A DNA stretch of 8,020 nucleotides, taken from assembly GCA_000435615.1 (NCBI GenBank), contig FR881963.1, positions 4,774 to 12,793 of the forward strand, read 5' to 3'. The position numbers and the translations under genes are program-made. The notes under the pieces are model-generated. The model did not search any database and was not told where the DNA came from. It was given only the letters and a program-made list of their open reading frames with translations. This DNA comes from Firmicutes bacterium CAG:238 (GTDB lineage: Bacteria; Bacillota; Clostridia; Peptostreptococcales; Anaerovoracaceae). This document shows, one piece after another, positions 6,331 through 8,020 of the stretch (positions are counted from its first letter, which is position 1; each line of letters starts with the position of its first letter).

Positions 6331-7110
6331 ATGAGCAGATTAAACGAAGTGTTCAGGGAATACGAAGAATTAGGCATAAGACAACAGTTGGACTACGACA
6401 AATTTTATCTGTATTCCATCATAACGCATTCGACGGCAATAGAAGGTTCGACTGTCTCTGAAGCAGAAAATCGCTTGCTTTTTGAGGACGGAATCGGAGC
6501 TGCAAAGCCAATGACGGAACAGTTTATGAATTTAGACTTAAAAAAAGCCTATGAAAAAGGCTTTTTGCTTGCCGAAAAGCATGAGAAAATTACGACCGAG
6601 ACGCTTTGTGGATTATCAAGCACGCTTATGAGAAATACGGGAATGTTATACAAAACGATAGCGGGAACCTTTGACAGTGCGGACGGAGACTTGAGACTTT
6701 TGAATGTCAGTGCGGGCCGGGGAGGAAAGAGCTACATGGCATGGCAGAAAGTACCCGGCAGACTTGAGAAGTTTTGCGATTGGCTGAATGAGGGAAGAAA
6801 GAAAATAGGCTCGGAGAAAATTGAAAAAATATATGAATTCAGTTTCGAAGCACATTATCGCCTGGCATATATCCACCCTTGGGCAGATGGAAACGGCAGA
6901 ATGAGCAGGCTTGTTATGAATATGATACAACATGAGACGGGGGTGGTGCCTTCCATCGTAAAAAAAGAGAAAAGGGTAGAATATATAAGAAGTCTGGCAG
7001 AAGCTCAGGATTCCGATGACAGCCATCCTTTTGTCGAATTTATGATGAACCATCATATTGAAAATATCCTTGAGCAAATAAAAGAATATAAAGAATCAAT
7101 GGAAAGATAA
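6331..7110 (+). CDS. Fic/DOC domain protein with N-terminal inhibitory motif (putative protein adenylyltransferase)
   Basis: Fic proteins transfer AMP (sometimes another nucleotide or phosphate group) from a nucleotide onto Ser/Thr/Tyr of a target protein. The product has 259 residues. The catalytic loop IHPWADGNGRMSR at 181-193 contains the catalytic His182, Asp186 and the GNGR phosphate-binding turn; the usual Phe of HPFADGNGR is Trp184. The N-terminus carries STAIEG at 34-39, fitting the (S/T)xxxE(G/N) inhibitory helix of class II Fic proteins, whose Glu38 should block ATP binding until relieved. The segment MRNTGMLYKTIAGTFD at 100-115 and the following RLLNVSAG probably form the flap region that positions the target. 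No antitoxin gene is adjacent, which fits inhibition in cis. The start ATG follows a weak GGTAGGT (6320-6326) only 4 nt away. The gene is 32 bp after rapZ with no terminator between, so co-transcription is likely. It is more A-rich than its neighbours, a possible sign of later acquisition. The target is unknown. Confidence 0.9.
   Translation: MSRLNEVFREYEELGIRQQLDYDKFYLYSIITHSTAIEGSTVSEAENRLLFEDGIGAAKPMTEQFMNLDLKKAYEKGFLLAEKHEKITTETLCGLSSTLMRNTGMLYKTIAGTFDSADGDLRLLNVSAGRGGKSYMAWQKVPGRLEKFCDWLNEGRKKIGSEKIEKIYEFSFEAHYRLAYIHPWADGNGRMSRLVMNMIQHETGVVPSIVKKEKRVEYIRSLAEAQDSDDSHPFVEFMMNHHIENILEQIKEYKESMER
6542..6566 (+). other. Terminator-like hairpin inside the fic coding region
   Basis: AAAAAGCCT (6542-6550) and AGGCTTTTT (6558-6566) form a perfect 9-bp inverted repeat around the loop ATGAAAA, with the T-run forming the descending arm. 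The GC core is only 3 bp, so termination would be weak. Lysine-rich coding (KKAYEKGFLL) explains much of it, so it may be incidental. Confidence 0.4.
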
Positions 7111-7111
7111 C

Positions 7112-7140
7112 TTGAATATCCATTAACGAGGTGTTATAAT
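7112..7140 (+). promoter_or_regulatory. Sigma-A promoter of kce
   Basis: The -35 TTGAAT (7112-7117) and the -10 TATAAT (7135-7140) are separated by 17 bp, with an extended -10 TG at 7132-7133. This is a near-consensus, probably strong promoter starting right after the fic stop codon. The expected start of transcription near 7147 leaves a leader of about 70 nt before kce. That leader holds only a small 4-bp hairpin (GGTG 7150-7153 / CACC 7160-7163), and I see no riboswitch in it. Confidence 0.82.
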
Positions 7141-7202
7141 GTTTCTATGGGTGCAAAGACACCGTTATTAGTAATTATTTTGTTTGAGAAAATGAAATAA
7201 AA

Positions 7203-7208
7203 AAGGAG
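7203..7208 (+). promoter_or_regulatory. ribosome binding site of kce
   Basis: AAGGAG lies 10 nt before the ATG at 7219. It supports that start, which gives the usual short N-terminus before the conserved TIM-barrel strand. Confidence 0.85.
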
Positions 7209-7218
7209 ATTGATTAAA

Positions 7219-8020
7219 ATGGACAAATTAATTATCAGTGCATGTATTTGCGGTGCGGAAGTAACTAAGGAAAACAACCCTGCGGTTCCTTATACCGTAG
7301 AAGAAGTTGTAAGAGAAGCAAAATCTGCTTATGATGCAGGCGCAGCTCTTATTCACCTTCATGTAAGATGGGACGATGGTACTCCGACACAGGACAAGGG
7401 CAGATTCCAGGAAATGGTTGACGCTATCAGAAAAGAATGTCCGGATGTTATTATCCAGCCTTCCACAGGCGGAGCAGTTGGTATGACTGACCTCGAAAGA
7501 TTACAGTCAACGGAAATCACTCCAACCCCTGAAATGGCAACATTAGACTGCGGTACTTGCAACTTTGGCGGAGACGAGATCTTCATCAATACAGATAACA
7601 CAATCGCTAACTTCGGCGACATCATGCAGGAAAGAGGCATTAAGCCTGAATGCGAAGTATTCGATAAGGGCATGATTGACTTAGCTCTTAAGGCTGCTAA
7701 GAAGGGTCACATCCAGTATCCAATCCACTTCGACTTCGTACTCGGCGTTCAGATGACAGCTACAGTTCGCGACCTCGTTATCATGGCTACTTCCATCCCT
7801 GCAGACTCCACTTGGACTGCTACAGGTATCGGTAAGAATGCATGGGGCATCGCTGCTGCTACAATCGCTATGGGCGGACACGTTCGTGTTGGTTTCGAAG
7901 ATAACGTATACATGTCCAAGGGCGTACTCGCTAAATCCAACGGCGAAATGGTAGAAAGAGTTGTTCAGATGGCTAAGCTGCTCAACAGAGAAGTTGCTAC
8001 TCCTGCTGTAGCAAGAGAAA
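7219..8020 (+). CDS. kce: 3-keto-5-aminohexanoate cleavage enzyme (BKACE family), 3' end missing
   Basis: Kce acts in anaerobic lysine fermentation. It converts 3-keto-5-aminohexanoate plus acetyl-CoA to 3-aminobutyryl-CoA plus acetoacetate, in the cytoplasm. The 267 visible residues read open to the window edge; the family is about 270-280 residues, so only the last few are missing. Marks of the family (formerly DUF849, zinc-dependent TIM barrel) are Glu14 in CGAEVT, the zinc ligands His46 and His48 in LIHLHVR, STGGAVGM at 82-89 (Ser82 and Gly85 of the active site), PEMATLDCGTCNFG at 104-117, and GGHVRVGFEDN at 219-229 with Arg223, Glu227 and Asp228. Residue numbers of Glu14, His46, His48 and Ser82 agree with the characterised Kce as I remember it. 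Other BKACE members act on different beta-keto acids, so substrate is inferred by similarity. It has its own strong promoter and is probably the first gene of a lysine-degradation operon; kamA, kamD/E, kdd and kal would be expected nearby. Confidence 0.88.
   Translation, partial: MDKLIISACICGAEVTKENNPAVPYTVEEVVREAKSAYDAGAALIHLHVRWDDGTPTQDKGRFQEMVDAIRKECPDVIIQPSTGGAVGMTDLERLQSTEITPTPEMATLDCGTCNFGGDEIFINTDNTIANFGDIMQERGIKPECEVFDKGMIDLALKAAKKGHIQYPIHFDFVLGVQMTATVRDLVIMATSIPADSTWTATGIGKNAWGIAAATIAMGGHVRVGFEDNVYMSKGVLAKSNGEMVERVVQMAKLLNREVATPAVARE

Noticed and set aside
7139..7171. Ten-codon leader frame in the kce 5' region as an attenuator peptide
   Set aside because: Its ATG overlaps the -10 box, so it would not be in the transcript, and no lysine codons or alternative hairpins are visible.

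Overview
The window looks like a chromosomal segment of an anaerobic, low-to-mid GC Gram-positive (Bacillota, probably Clostridia). The reasons are: the grpE-dnaK-dnaJ order; a DnaK that lacks the long N-terminal-lobe insertion of proteobacterial DnaK; strong AGGAGG-type ribosome binding sites; AGA-rich arginine codon use; and a Kce-type enzyme of lysine fermentation at the right edge. The last point suggests an amino-acid-fermenting species. I cannot name a genus from the sequence alone.

Layout, all genes on the + strand. Bases 1-3638 hold the end of the class I heat-shock operon: grpE (5' end outside the window), dnaK and dnaJ. A strong GC hairpin sits in the dnaK-dnaJ gap. HrcA and the CIRCE operator would be expected upstream, outside the window. 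Bases 3639-3761, directly after the dnaJ stop, encode the last ~40 residues of an ABC-F ATPase and nothing else of it, so this is a gene remnant. A textbook intrinsic terminator (3771-3802) ends this block.

Bases 3835-5315 hold a sodium/sugar-symporter-like (GPH family, MelB-like) transporter. Its promoter has a 19-bp spacer and a dyad next to the -35 box, the hallmark of promoters controlled by MerR-family regulators. The transporter is unusual because MelB's cation-site residues D55/N58/D59 are E/C/G here. A hairpin terminator (5352-5393) follows.

Bases 5410-7110 hold rapZ (yvcJ; nucleotide-binding regulator) and, 32 bp later, a Fic-domain AMP-transferase-type protein with an N-terminal self-inhibitory motif. 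The usual Gram-positive partners of rapZ (yvcK/gluP and whiA) are not next to it. Bases 7112-8020 hold a clear extended -10 promoter and almost all of kce, the 3-keto-5-aminohexanoate cleavage enzyme. It is probably the first gene of a lysine-fermentation operon continuing past the window.

The four blocks (chaperone operon, transporter, rapZ-fic, kce) appear to be separate transcription units with little functional link. I see no rRNA, tRNA, CRISPR array or intact mobile element, and no convincing wholly new system. The most useful leads are the ABC-F remnant, the MerR-type promoter, the altered transporter cation site, and the rapZ-fic pairing.
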